Positions 25,006 through 32,976 of a DNA stretch of 64,000 bases are shown in pieces. The position numbers and the translations under genes were made by a program. The stretch covers positions 1,736,001-1,800,000 of the forward strand of contig OZ245815.1 in assembly GCA_965228425.1 (NCBI GenBank), read 5' to 3'. The notes under the pieces are model-generated. The model ran no database searches, was not told the DNA's origin, and saw nothing but the letters and a program-made list of their open reading frames with translations. Every line of letters starts with the position of its first letter. The first letter of the stretch is position 1. Source of the stretch: JAJFJD01 sp965228425 (GTDB lineage: Bacteria; Pseudomonadota; Alphaproteobacteria; UBA8366).

Positions 25006-25562
25006 GTTTCTTCCTTTCGTCATGCGATGCGTACGCAAACTCCGGTAAAGGGTCGCAAGACGCGTGCCACGAAGGAAAACAAGCAATTGATTGATATTGT
25101 TAAATTTAATTGATGCCTAAAAATTAATCGATGTTATTTTTGCCTTTCATTTAAGCAATGTGACTTAAAAATGGACGTTCTGTGATATGTGCCCTCCAGA
25201 CGTGAACACAAAGAGAGAGCGGTTTCCGTCTTTGGAAACCGCCCTTAGGCACAGGGAGAGAAACTGGTTTGGCTTGCGTCAACGATAGGCAAAAGGAGAT
25301 TTGGGTCGCGCCGCTGAAATGCTCGGGTCCAGCCGCATTTTCCTTTTGCTTTAGAGATCCGCGCGATGTGGGCATTGCTCGATGGTTCGCGTGAAACTCG
25401 TCCGTATACACCCGTAGTAAAGCGCCTAAATGCAAAAATATGGTTAACAAAAAAGGAATTTGTTCATAGATCGTCTAATTTTATGGCGCGGTCGTTGACG
25501 CTGATTATCCGCCGTCCTAGCTTGAGGTGTTCCCAACCCAAATAAGATTGCACCTTAATTCT
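25006..25562. other. long AT-rich intergenic region between porin and selA
   Basis: About 560 bp, clearly more AT-rich than the coding DNA around it. I find no convincing gene: a 99-codon minus-strand frame at 25151-25450 has no ribosome site or protein-like composition. It must hold the divergent promoters for the porin and selA, and carries the strong hairpin at 25219-25242. Confidence 0.5.
25219..25242. terminator. strong hairpin in the porin-selA gap
   Basis: GCGGTTTCC, loop GTCTTT, GGAAACCGC: a 9-bp perfect stem. Read on the minus strand it is followed by a pyrimidine-rich TCTCTCTTTG, a weak terminator tail; read on the plus strand no T-run follows. It may end an unannotated short transcript, or form part of an sRNA or leader. 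Confidence 0.4.
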
Positions 25563-26975
25563 ATGGCAAATGCCGCTTCGCCAGCTCGACCCGTGTTGCC
25601 TTCCGTTGACCGTATCCTGCGGCATGCGTCCGTCGAGGCTTTGAGCGCCGCGCACGGCCGGCCGCTCGTGACGGACGCGGTACGGGATGTGCTGGACGGG
25701 GCGCGCCAGGCATTGCGCGACGACGGCGGCGCTGCTCTCACCGAGGAAGACCTGCTTCACCGCGTCGAGGCACGGGTCGCCGACATTCTGCGGCCGTCGC
25801 TGGTTCCCGTCTTCAACCTTACCGGCACCGTGCTGCACACGAATCTCGGCCGCGCCGCCTTGCCGCAAGAAGCGTTGGATGCGGTGATGGCCGTGTCCGG
25901 CGGCGCCAGCAATCTGGAATACGATCTCGGTACGGGCCGCCGTGGCGACCGCGACGATCATATCGAAGACGTCATCTGCCGCCTCACGGGCGCCGAAGCC
26001 GCGACGGTGGTGAATAACAACGCCGCCGCGGTGTTGCTGGTCCTCAATACCCTGGCAATGCGCAAGGAAGTGCCCGTGTCGCGGGGTCAACTGATCGAGA
26101 TCGGCGGCGCATTCCGGATTCCCGACATTATGTCGCGGGCGGGGTGCAAACTTTGCGAAGTGGGCACGACGAACCGGACGCATCTGAAGGACTTCGAGGC
26201 GGCGATCGGACCGCGCACGGCGCTGCTGATGGCGGTGCACACCAGTAATTATGAAGTTCAGGGATTTACCGCCGAGGTTCCTGAAGACAAACTCGCCGAG
26301 CTGGCGCATCGCAACGACTTACCTTGCGTCGTCGATTTGGGCAGCGGCACATTGGTCGATCTCGAGGCCTTCGGGCTGCCGCACGAGCCAACCCCGGCGG
26401 AGGCGATCGCCGCCGGCGCCGATCTCGTGACCTTCAGCGGCGACAAGCTCCTGGGCGGGCCGCAGGCCGGCATCATCGTCGGCCGCAAGGATTTGGTCGC
26501 GAAGGTGCGGAAGAATCCGCTTAAACGCGCGCTGCGGTTGGACAAGATGACGATCGCGGCGTTGGCCACGGTCTTTCGGCTCTACCTCGATCCCGACCGC
26601 CTAGCCGAGCGTATGCCCGCATTGCGGTCTCTGACGCGGTCGGCCGACGACATCCGGGCGCTGGCGGAGCGGCTGCGGCCGGCCGTTGCCGACGCCGTGG
26701 GGGACGGCATGACGATTACGATCGATGCGTGCCATAGCCAGATCGGCAGCGGTGCTCTGCCGGTGGACCTGTTGCCGAGCGCGGCGTTGGTCATCCAGCC
26801 GGACACCGGCAAGCGCGGGGCGGGGCGCGCGTTGAAGCGGCTGGCGACCGCGTTTCGGCAGTTACCGCAGCCGGTAATCGGACGCATTCAAAACGACGCC
26901 TTTATGTTGGACCTCCGCTGCCTGGAGGACGAGGCCGCATTCGCGGACCAGCTCCGCCATCTTTCGGTGAGGTGA
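25563..26975 (+). CDS. selA: L-seryl-tRNA(Sec) selenium transferase
   Basis: 470 residues. PLP-dependent enzyme converting Ser-tRNA(Sec) to Sec-tRNA(Sec) with selenophosphate. Family landmarks: N-L-T-G-T-V-L-H-T-N-L-G-R-A near residue 85, V-V-N-N-N-A-A-A-V-L-L near 155, D-L-G-S-G-T near 262, and the PLP lysine in F-S-G-D-K-L-L-G-G-P-Q-A-G at about 296. Start at ATG 25563. selB follows 9 bp later, then an enolase-type gene and the tRNA-Sec gene, so the region is a selenocysteine locus. selD is not in the window. Confidence 0.96.
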   Translation: MANAASPARPVLPSVDRILRHASVEALSAAHGRPLVTDAVRDVLDGARQALRDDGGAALTEEDLLHRVEARVADILRPSLVPVFNLTGTVLHTNLGRAALPQEALDAVMAVSGGASNLEYDLGTGRRGDRDDHIEDVICRLTGAEAATVVNNNAAAVLLVLNTLAMRKEVPVSRGQLIEIGGAFRIPDIMSRAGCKLCEVGTTNRTHLKDFEAAIGPRTALLMAVHTSNYEVQGFTAEVPEDKLAELAHRNDLPCVVDLGSGTLVDLEAFGLPHEPTPAEAIAAGADLVTFSGDKLLGGPQAGIIVGRKDLVAKVRKNPLKRALRLDKMTIAALATVFRLYLDPDRLAERMPALRSLTRSADDIRALAERLRPAVADAVGDGMTITIDACHSQIGSGALPVDLLPSAALVIQPDTGKRGAGRALKRLATAFRQLPQPVIGRIQNDAFMLDLRCLEDEAAFADQLRHLSVR

Positions 26976-26984
26976 GCGACCGCC

Positions 26985-28904
26985 GTGATTATCGCGACCG
27001 CCGGACATATCGACCATGGCAAGACTGTTCTGGTTAAGGCGCTGACCGGCGTTGATACCGATCGCCTGCCGGAGGAAAAGGCCCGCGGCGTTTCCATCGA
27101 TTTGGGCTTCGCCTATGACACGCTGACCGACGGAACCCGCGTCGGCTTCATCGACGTGCCGGGGCATGAGCGTTTTGTCCGCAATATGCTGGCTGGTGTT
27201 ACCGGTATCGACTTCGCGCTGCTCGTCGTGGCGGCGGATGACGGCCCGATGCCGCAGACCCTTGAACATTTGGCGATCCTCGATCTGCTGGGCCTAAGCG
27301 CCGGCGCGGTAGCGTTGACCAAGATCGATCGTGTCGATCCGGAACGGGTGTCTCACGTGCGCGACGAGATCGAACTCCTGCTTGCCGATACGGGGTTGAG
27401 CGGCGCGCCGATCTTTCCGGTGTCGGGGATCACCGGCGACGGCATCCCCGAACTGCAGCAACATCTCTCCGGTGTCGCCGCGTCGGTCGCCGGACGCCGC
27501 ACCGATGGGCACTTCCGCCTTGCCGTCGACCGCTGTTTCACCTTGTCGGGGGCCGGCGTTGTCGTGACCGGCACCGTCTTTTCCGGCACCGTCTCGGCGG
27601 GCGACAGACTGTTGTTGTCACCCTCCGGACTGCCGGTACGGGTGCGGTCCATCCATGCGCAGAACCAGCAATCCGACGTCGGCACCGTCGGGCAACGCTG
27701 CGCGCTCAACATCACCGGCGGCGACATCGATCGCGACGCGGTACACCGTGGCGATTGGGTGTTGCCGGGCGCCATCCATGCGCCCTCCGACCGCCTCGAC
27801 GCCCGCATCCGACTGCTGCCGGGTGAGACCAAGGCGCTCCGGCACTGGACACCGGTTCATATCCATCTTGGCGCTATCGACGTGACCGGCCGGGTCGCCA
27901 TCTTGGATAGCTGGTCGATAAAGCCGAGCGAGAGCGGCCGCGTGCAACTGGTGCTCGATCATCCGGTCGGGGCATTGCGCGGGGACCGGTTGATCCTGCG
28001 CGACCAGTCGGCGCAACGGACCGTCGGCGGCGGCTGGATCATCGATCCGTTCTCGCCGAAGCGCGGCCGCCGGACGCCGGATCGCCTCGCCGTGCTGGAA
28101 GCGATGGAACTGGAAAACGCGGACACGCGATTGTCGGCGTTGCTCGACCGGGCATCGGATGGCGTCGATCTTCAACGGCTGGCGACCGCCTGGAACCTGC
28201 CGTCGGCGGAGGCCGAGAAACTCTGGCGTAGTGTCGACATGGTTCGGACGGGCAAGCCCGACGCGCCCGTGGGATTCTCCCGTACGCAATGGGATGCGAT
28301 GCAGGAGGCGGCGTTGGAACAACTCCGGGCTTGGCACGACAAGTCGCCGGACCAACCGGGGCCGGGCGAGGCCCAGCTTCGCCGCGCAATGCCGCAGCGC
28401 CTGCGCGAAGATTTGTTCTCGGCGTTGATACTCGAATTGATCCGGGACAAGCGCATCTTGCGCGATGGTTCCAGCCTGCATTTGCCGGGACATCGCGCCG
28501 CGTTGGCGCCGAATGACGCGGCAATGTGGGAACGCGTCCGGCCCTTGCTCGATGTAGATCATTTGCGGCCGCCGCGCGTGCGCGAGTTAGCGGAGGAACT
28601 GGATTACGATCTGAAACCGTTGGAGCAACTGCTGATGCGGGTGACCCGCATGGGCATGCTCTATCGCGTGGCCGAGAACCGTTACTACCTGCCGGACACC
28701 TTGCGGCAATTGGCGGAAATCGCGGAAGGCGTCGCCAAGTCGGCGGCGGACGGCACCTTCGACGCGCGCGCCTATCGGGACGCGACCGGAATTGGGCGCA
28801 ATGTGACGATCCAGGTCCTGGAGTTCTTCGACAAGCAAGGGTTTACGCGGCGGATGGGCGACAACCGAGAAATCCAACAATCTTCGACGGAGGTCTTCGG
28901 ATAG
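26985..28904 (+). CDS. selB: selenocysteine-specific elongation factor
   Basis: 639 residues. GTPase that carries Sec-tRNA(Sec) and reads the mRNA SECIS hairpin. G1 motif A-G-H-I-D-H-G-K-T at residues 6-14, G3 D-V-P-G-H-E near 57-62, and T-K-I-D as G4 near 110. The N-terminal EF-Tu-like domains are followed by a long C-terminal part made of winged-helix repeats (L-R-P-P-R-V-R-E-L-A-E-E-L and later F-F-D-K-Q-G-F-T-R-R-M-G-D-N-R), which bind SECIS RNA. GTG start at 26985. Expected to decode the UGA in the selenoprotein gene at 32977. Confidence 0.96.
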   Translation: MIIATAGHIDHGKTVLVKALTGVDTDRLPEEKARGVSIDLGFAYDTLTDGTRVGFIDVPGHERFVRNMLAGVTGIDFALLVVAADDGPMPQTLEHLAILDLLGLSAGAVALTKIDRVDPERVSHVRDEIELLLADTGLSGAPIFPVSGITGDGIPELQQHLSGVAASVAGRRTDGHFRLAVDRCFTLSGAGVVVTGTVFSGTVSAGDRLLLSPSGLPVRVRSIHAQNQQSDVGTVGQRCALNITGGDIDRDAVHRGDWVLPGAIHAPSDRLDARIRLLPGETKALRHWTPVHIHLGAIDVTGRVAILDSWSIKPSESGRVQLVLDHPVGALRGDRLILRDQSAQRTVGGGWIIDPFSPKRGRRTPDRLAVLEAMELENADTRLSALLDRASDGVDLQRLATAWNLPSAEAEKLWRSVDMVRTGKPDAPVGFSRTQWDAMQEAALEQLRAWHDKSPDQPGPGEAQLRRAMPQRLREDLFSALILELIRDKRILRDGSSLHLPGHRAALAPNDAAMWERVRPLLDVDHLRPPRVRELAEELDYDLKPLEQLLMRVTRMGMLYRVAENRYYLPDTLRQLAEIAEGVAKSAADGTFDARAYRDATGIGRNVTIQVLEFFDKQGFTRRMGDNREIQQSSTEVFG

Positions 28905-28906
28905 CG

Positions 28907-30004
28907 ATGCGAATTGCCGAATTCGAATGTCACCGTATCCCGGTCAATCATCGCGGCGATTGGATTTTCGTCCGGGTGGCGGACGAAGCGGGTAACGCCG
29001 GTTGGGGCGAGGCCAGCGGTTCCGGCGACGACGACGCCGTGCTTGCGGCGCTGGCCGAAATGGCGACGCCGTTGCAGCAAGACGCGTTCGATCCGGACGC
29101 GCTGCTGGCGCAACTCAGGCGGTCGGCCCCGGCGGAGAAGGTGCCGCGAACGGCGGCCAGTGCCGTCGAGCATGCGGTGACCGAGTTGGTCGCGCGTTGC
29201 ATGGACCTCTCGGTTGCCCAAATGCTGAGCGGTGGCAGCGCTGTACGGGACGACGTGCCGATCTACGCCAACCTGAACCGGATGTGCCGCGACCGGTCGC
29301 CGGAGACTGCGGCGGCGGCCGGGCAACAAGCGGTGGCGGGCGGGTTGAAGCGGGTGAAGTTCGCCCCATTCGATGAGGTCACGCCGGAAGCGCTTGCCGC
29401 CGAGGGAACCGGTATTGCCGAAGCCGGCGCGGACCGGCTGCGGGCGCTGCGGGATGCGATCGGCCCGGATGTCGCATTGATGGTCGACTGCCATTGGCGG
29501 TTCACGCCGGAGACCGTGCCGTATCTCGGCGACCTGGCGCGCGAACTGGACATCGGCTGGATCGAAGACCCTTTGCCGGACCTTGAGCCCGATGAGATGC
29601 AACGGTTGCGGGACGCATCAGGCGCGCGCATCGCGGGCGGCGAGGCCTTGCTGCTGCAGGAGGATTTCGAAACCCTGATCCGCAGCGTTGCGGTCGATGT
29701 GTTGATCGCGGATGTGAAATATGTCGGCGGCGTGGGGCCGTTGGACCGAATTTGCAAGCTTGCAGCAGATCAAGGCATGACCTTCGCGCCGCACAACCCG
29801 AGCGGCCCGATCGCGACGGCGGCCAGCGCCCACGTGATGGCCGCCAATCCCAACGCCGAAGTGCTCGAATATCCTTTCGGCGAGGTACCGTGGCGCACAG
29901 ACTTTGCCGCCGGCGAGAGCCTGATCGGCGATCGTTTCGCGGTGAACGGGCCCGGCTACGGAGTCGCCCTGAAGCCCGAAAAGGCCGGCACGCGAGCGGC
30001 TTAA
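28907..30004 (+). CDS. enolase-superfamily (mandelate racemase/muconate lactonizing) enzyme
   Basis: 365 residues. Barrel residues typical of the MR/MLE superfamily can be seen: K-R-V-K-F after the second strand, metal ligands in L-M-V-D-C-H-W (Asp), I-E-D-P-L (Glu) and A-G-G-E-A (Glu), and a later P-H-N-P-S-G. The enzymes abstract a proton alpha to a carboxylate; the substrate is unknown, and a sugar acid dehydratase is possible. ATG 28907 lies 2 bp after the selB stop, so the gene is probably in the sel operon, yet nothing in the fold suggests a selenium role. A long frame upstream of this ATG (from 28526) is a selB shadow. Confidence 0.85.
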   Translation: MRIAEFECHRIPVNHRGDWIFVRVADEAGNAGWGEASGSGDDDAVLAALAEMATPLQQDAFDPDALLAQLRRSAPAEKVPRTAASAVEHAVTELVARCMDLSVAQMLSGGSAVRDDVPIYANLNRMCRDRSPETAAAAGQQAVAGGLKRVKFAPFDEVTPEALAAEGTGIAEAGADRLRALRDAIGPDVALMVDCHWRFTPETVPYLGDLARELDIGWIEDPLPDLEPDEMQRLRDASGARIAGGEALLLQEDFETLIRSVAVDVLIADVKYVGGVGPLDRICKLAADQGMTFAPHNPSGPIATAASAHVMAANPNAEVLEYPFGEVPWRTDFAAGESLIGDRFAVNGPGYGVALKPEKAGTRAA

Positions 30005-30026
30005 CCCGGGTTCCCCAGAACCGCCC

Positions 30027-30054
30027 TTGACGCGGCATCGCCGCTGCCTAGGAT
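30027..30054 (+). promoter_or_regulatory. sigma70-like promoter of selC
   Basis: TTGACG (30027-30032), 16-bp spacer, TAGGAT (30049-30054), placed 7 bp before the first base of the tRNA. Good match to the -35 element and reasonable -10. It would give the tRNA its own transcript, possibly running on into the downstream CMD gene. Confidence 0.6.
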
Positions 30055-30061
30055 CACTCGC

Positions 30062-30156
30062 GGAGGAGTATCGGGGCCGGTGTCTCGTGCGGTCTTCAAA
30101 ACCGTTGAGGGACGTACAACGTTCCTGGTGGGTTCGACTCCCACACTCTTCCGCCA
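30062..30156 (+). tRNA. selC: tRNA-Sec (anticodon TCA)
   Basis: 95 nt including encoded CCA. 8-bp acceptor stem (GGAGGAGT with ACTCTTCC), discriminator G and CCA as in other bacterial tRNA-Sec. Anticodon loop CTTCAAA (30094-30100) with TCA at 30096-30098, which reads UGA. Long extra arm GAGGGACGTACAACGTTCCT between anticodon and T arms. T stem GTGGG/CCCAC with loop TTCGACT. The large variable arm and 8-bp acceptor identify Sec, not Ser or suppressor tRNA. Lies 30 bp before a CMD-family gene. Confidence 0.95.
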
Positions 30157-30186
30157 ATTTCCCGACTTTCAGACCGAGGTGGAGCC

Positions 30187-30741
30187 ATGGCGCGCATTCC
30201 CTATCCCGACCACGACGCGCTGCCGGATGACGTGCGCAACTTCGTCGGGCGCATCTCGCCGATGCTGAACATCTACCGCATGCTGCCGCATGCCGAGACC
30301 TCGGTGTACGGCTTCATGAAGCTCGGCAATGCGTTGCTGTTCAAGGCGGATCTGGATCCGGTTTTGCGCGAGTTGGTGATTCTGCGGGTCGGGTACTTGT
30401 CGGACGCGGCCTACGAACAGCATCAACATGTGCGGGTGGCGCGTCATGTCGGCGTGCCGGAGGAGAAGATCACGGCGGTGCGGGACGACCCCGCGGCGGA
30501 TTTGTTCTCGCCGCTCGAGCGAGCGGTTTTGCGCTACACCGATGAAGTCGTGCGGGACGTGAAGGCGAGCGACGAGGCCTATGCCGCCGTCTCCGCGGAA
30601 CTCTCGCACCGCGAGATGTCCGAACTCACTCTGACCATCGGCTTCTACATGATGGTATGCCGCTTCCTGGAGAATTTCGAAGTCGAGATCGAGGACGACG
30701 GCGCAATCGATCCGACGGTCAACATGCCGCCCGGCCGCTGA
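30187..30741 (+). CDS. carboxymuconolactone decarboxylase (CMD/AhpD-like) family protein
   Basis: 184 residues, all helical. CMD fold with L-R-E-L-V-I-L-R-V-G and the E-x-H-x-H pattern Y-E-Q-H-Q-H-V near residue 78. The CxxC of AhpD-type alkylhydroperoxidases is absent, so a thiol-peroxidase role is unlikely; substrate unknown. ATG 30187 has GAGGTGGAG upstream. It directly follows tRNA-Sec and converges with the LysR gene (2 bp between the stop and the LysR end). Confidence 0.87.
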   Translation: MARIPYPDHDALPDDVRNFVGRISPMLNIYRMLPHAETSVYGFMKLGNALLFKADLDPVLRELVILRVGYLSDAAYEQHQHVRVARHVGVPEEKITAVRDDPAADLFSPLERAVLRYTDEVVRDVKASDEAYAAVSAELSHREMSELTLTIGFYMMVCRFLENFEVEIEDDGAIDPTVNMPPGR

Positions 30742-30742
30742 T

Positions 30743-31669
30743 CTAGGGTGATGGACCGATACCCAGAAGATCGAGAAATCCTTCGGCGGCGGGTGATGTC
30801 GGTCGGTTCCGGATGCGCAGCAATCCGAGTTTCCGCGTAACTGCGGGATTTGTCAGCGGCAGAGAGCGAACCGCAGCGTCCGGTTCGATCGCCAGCGCCG
30901 CCTCGGGCACGATCGACACGCCGATCCCCGACCGCACCAGCGAAAAGACCGTGGCGAATTGACTCACCGTGATCGTGCGACCGAAGCCGACACCCGCGGT
31001 TGCCGCGCTGCCGTCGATCAGGCGGCGCATGCCCGCGCCGAAAGGCATCGTGATCACCGTCTCGTCCCGCAAATCCTTCATGCTCAAGCGCTGCCTCGCG
31101 GCCAGCGGATGGTCGGTGCGCAGGACCACTCGGAACCGTTCGTCGCGCAACGGGGTCGCCTCCATCGCATCGGGCAGGGCTGGGGAGTTGGTGATGTCGC
31201 CGATCCCGAAATCGACGAGACCGCTGCGCACGTCTTCGACGACTGTGCTCAACAAGCCTTCCCGGATTTCCAGGTCGACGCCGCGATGGCGCTGGTGATA
31301 GTCCGCGATGACTTTCGGCAGCACGCCGTAGGCGACCGACATCAGGCAGGCGATGACCAAGCGTCCGCGCTCCCGTGTCTGCAACGCCCGCATATTCTGC
31401 ATGCTGATTTCCAGGTCCGCGAGCAGGCGTTCGGCGACCGGCACGAATTCACGGCCGGCGCCCGTCAGCGCGACCCGACGCGTGCTGCGGGTGAACAGCT
31501 GTACGCTTAGAATTTCCTCGACCCGCATGATCGCCCGGGTCAAGGCCGGTTGCGACATGCCGAGGTCGGTGGCGGCTGCGACGAAACTGCCGTACTCCGC
31601 GAGCGACACCACGCAGCGGAGTTGCCGGGAACTGAGGTCTTGTTTGTCGGCGTCGGCGGGCATCGGCAT
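30743..31669 (-). CDS. LysR-family transcriptional regulator (selenoprotein locus)
   Basis: 308 residues. N-terminal HTH (S-S-R-Q-L-R-C-V-V-S-L-A-E-Y-G-S-F near residue 13, then M-S-Q-P-A-L-T-R-A-I), followed by a periplasmic-binding-like effector domain. LysR proteins usually control the divergently transcribed neighbour, here the 377-residue protein and the UGSC selenoprotein. The 119-bp gap contains an AT-rich palindrome at 31682-31693. ATG at 31669; ATG 31663 is a near alternative. Confidence 0.9.
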   Translation of the reverse strand: MPMPADADKQDLSSRQLRCVVSLAEYGSFVAAATDLGMSQPALTRAIMRVEEILSVQLFTRSTRRVALTGAGREFVPVAERLLADLEISMQNMRALQTRERGRLVIACLMSVAYGVLPKVIADYHQRHRGVDLEIREGLLSTVVEDVRSGLVDFGIGDITNSPALPDAMEATPLRDERFRVVLRTDHPLAARQRLSMKDLRDETVITMPFGAGMRRLIDGSAATAGVGFGRTITVSQFATVFSLVRSGIGVSIVPEAALAIEPDAAVRSLPLTNPAVTRKLGLLRIRNRPTSPAAEGFLDLLGIGPSP

Positions 31670-31681
31670 GTGCTCATTCTA

Positions 31682-31693
31682 TTTATGCATAAA
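31682..31693. promoter_or_regulatory. palindrome TTTATGCATAAA in the LysR-UGSC intergenic region
   Basis: 12-bp perfect palindrome, 12 bp upstream of the LysR start and 96 bp before the divergent gene, flanked by ATTCTA on one side and TGGAAT on the other. Suitable as a LysR recognition site; the true effector is unknown. Confidence 0.45.
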
Positions 31694-31788
31694 ATGGAAT
31701 AATAGAACGAATTAGGAAAGTATTGAAGCATTACCGCGTTCTGCGCATAGTTGGGTAACGGTAGTCGCCACCAAGGAAAGAAGAGCCG

Positions 31789-32922
31789 ATGACGGGTGAA
31801 GCCCTCGCGAAACGCAGCGCCGATACGGATGCCGAGCCGACGGTGGTGCCGAATGATATCGACCTGGTCGAGTGGTATTACGACAAGGGATATTCCGATG
31901 GCTTTCCCGTCGTGCCGCCGACGCAGGAAAAAGTCGAGGCGATGCTGGCGGCTCTTGGCGGCGACCCTGATTATGTCGAAGCCCGCGTGCCGCCGCGCTG
32001 GGGCAATCTCACCCGCGAGGTGCTGGCGATCAACATGGTGATGGCCGGCTGCAAGCCGGAATACGCGCCGGTCGTACGCGCGGCGATGCTGGCGCTGTGC
32101 TCCACGGCCTTCAACCTGGTCGGCGTACAGGCGACGACGCATATGGCGTCGCCGCTGCTGGTCGTGAACGGGCCGATCCGGAACGAGATCGGCATGAACA
32201 GCGGTCATAACGTCTTCGGCTCAGGCAACCGGGCGAACGCGACCATCGGCCGGGCGATCCGCATGGTCCTGTTGAATGTCGGTGGCGGATGGCCGGGGGA
32301 ACTGGACAAGAGCACCCTCGGCTCGCCCGCGAAATACACCTATTGCATCGCCGAGAACGAGGAGGTCGGTTGCCTGGCGCCTTATCACGTGGAGAAGGGG
32401 TTCGACCAAGAGGAGTCGACCGTCTTCGTGATGCCTGCCGAACCGCCGCACAGCGTGACCAATCATGTCTCGGACGACCCGGAAGGAATCCTCGACAGCA
32501 TCGTCTCGGCGATGAGCACGATCGCCCATAACAACGCCGTCAGCGCCGGGCATTGCGCGGTCGTGATCGGTCCGGAGCATGCCAAGGTCATGGCGAAGTA
32601 TCAGTGGACCCGCCACGATATCCGGCATTACTTGTGGTATCAGGCGACCAACACATTCGGCGACGTGGCGTTCCAGCATCGCTACGGCAAGGTCTATAAC
32701 CGCAGCCTGCCGAAATGGTACAAGCGCGACGTGGATGCCCGGATTCCGGTCGTCCCGACGCCGGACCATATACATCTGTTCTGCGCCGGCGGTGAGGCCG
32801 GCCGGTTTTCCGCCTTCATACCCGGCTGGGGCCATATGGCGAGCCCGGTGCTGCGCGAGCTGAACGGCCGCGCGCCGGCGGCCGGCGGGATGATCTGCGA
32901 AGACGGGACATGCCATCTGTAG
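31789..32922 (+). CDS. UGSC-associated protein of unknown function
   Basis: 377 residues. No named family that I can assign with certainty. Visible features: D-G-F-P-V-V-P-P-T near residue 41, a motif F-G-S-G-N-R-A-N-A-T-I-G-R-A at about 143-156, I-A-E-N-E-E near 188, several Cys (including A-G-C-K-P-E-Y), and a C-terminal M-I-C-E-D-G-T-C-H-L with a C-x4-C pair. No signal peptide or transmembrane helix. It lies 54 bp upstream of the UGSC selenoprotein, on the same strand, and divergent from a LysR gene, so it probably works together with the selenoprotein. An enzyme role is an inference. Confidence 0.7.
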   Translation: MTGEALAKRSADTDAEPTVVPNDIDLVEWYYDKGYSDGFPVVPPTQEKVEAMLAALGGDPDYVEARVPPRWGNLTREVLAINMVMAGCKPEYAPVVRAAMLALCSTAFNLVGVQATTHMASPLLVVNGPIRNEIGMNSGHNVFGSGNRANATIGRAIRMVLLNVGGGWPGELDKSTLGSPAKYTYCIAENEEVGCLAPYHVEKGFDQEESTVFVMPAEPPHSVTNHVSDDPEGILDSIVSAMSTIAHNNAVSAGHCAVVIGPEHAKVMAKYQWTRHDIRHYLWYQATNTFGDVAFQHRYGKVYNRSLPKWYKRDVDARIPVVPTPDHIHLFCAGGEAGRFSAFIPGWGHMASPVLRELNGRAPAAGGMICEDGTCHL

Positions 32923-32976
32923 CGGCCGGCCAACGGCTGCTGATGAATGAACGGGATAACAAAACAAGGAGGTCAC

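Noticed and set aside
25151..25450. 99-codon minus-strand frame in the porin-selA gap
   Set aside because: No ribosome site, passes through the hairpin, no recognisable protein pattern.
29618..30157. 179-codon minus-strand frame
   Set aside because: Antisense to the enolase-type gene and tRNA-Sec; composition typical of a GC-rich shadow frame.
30027..30268. Short plus-strand protein frames across 30027-30268
   Set aside because: They run through the tRNA-Sec gene and have no protein-like features.
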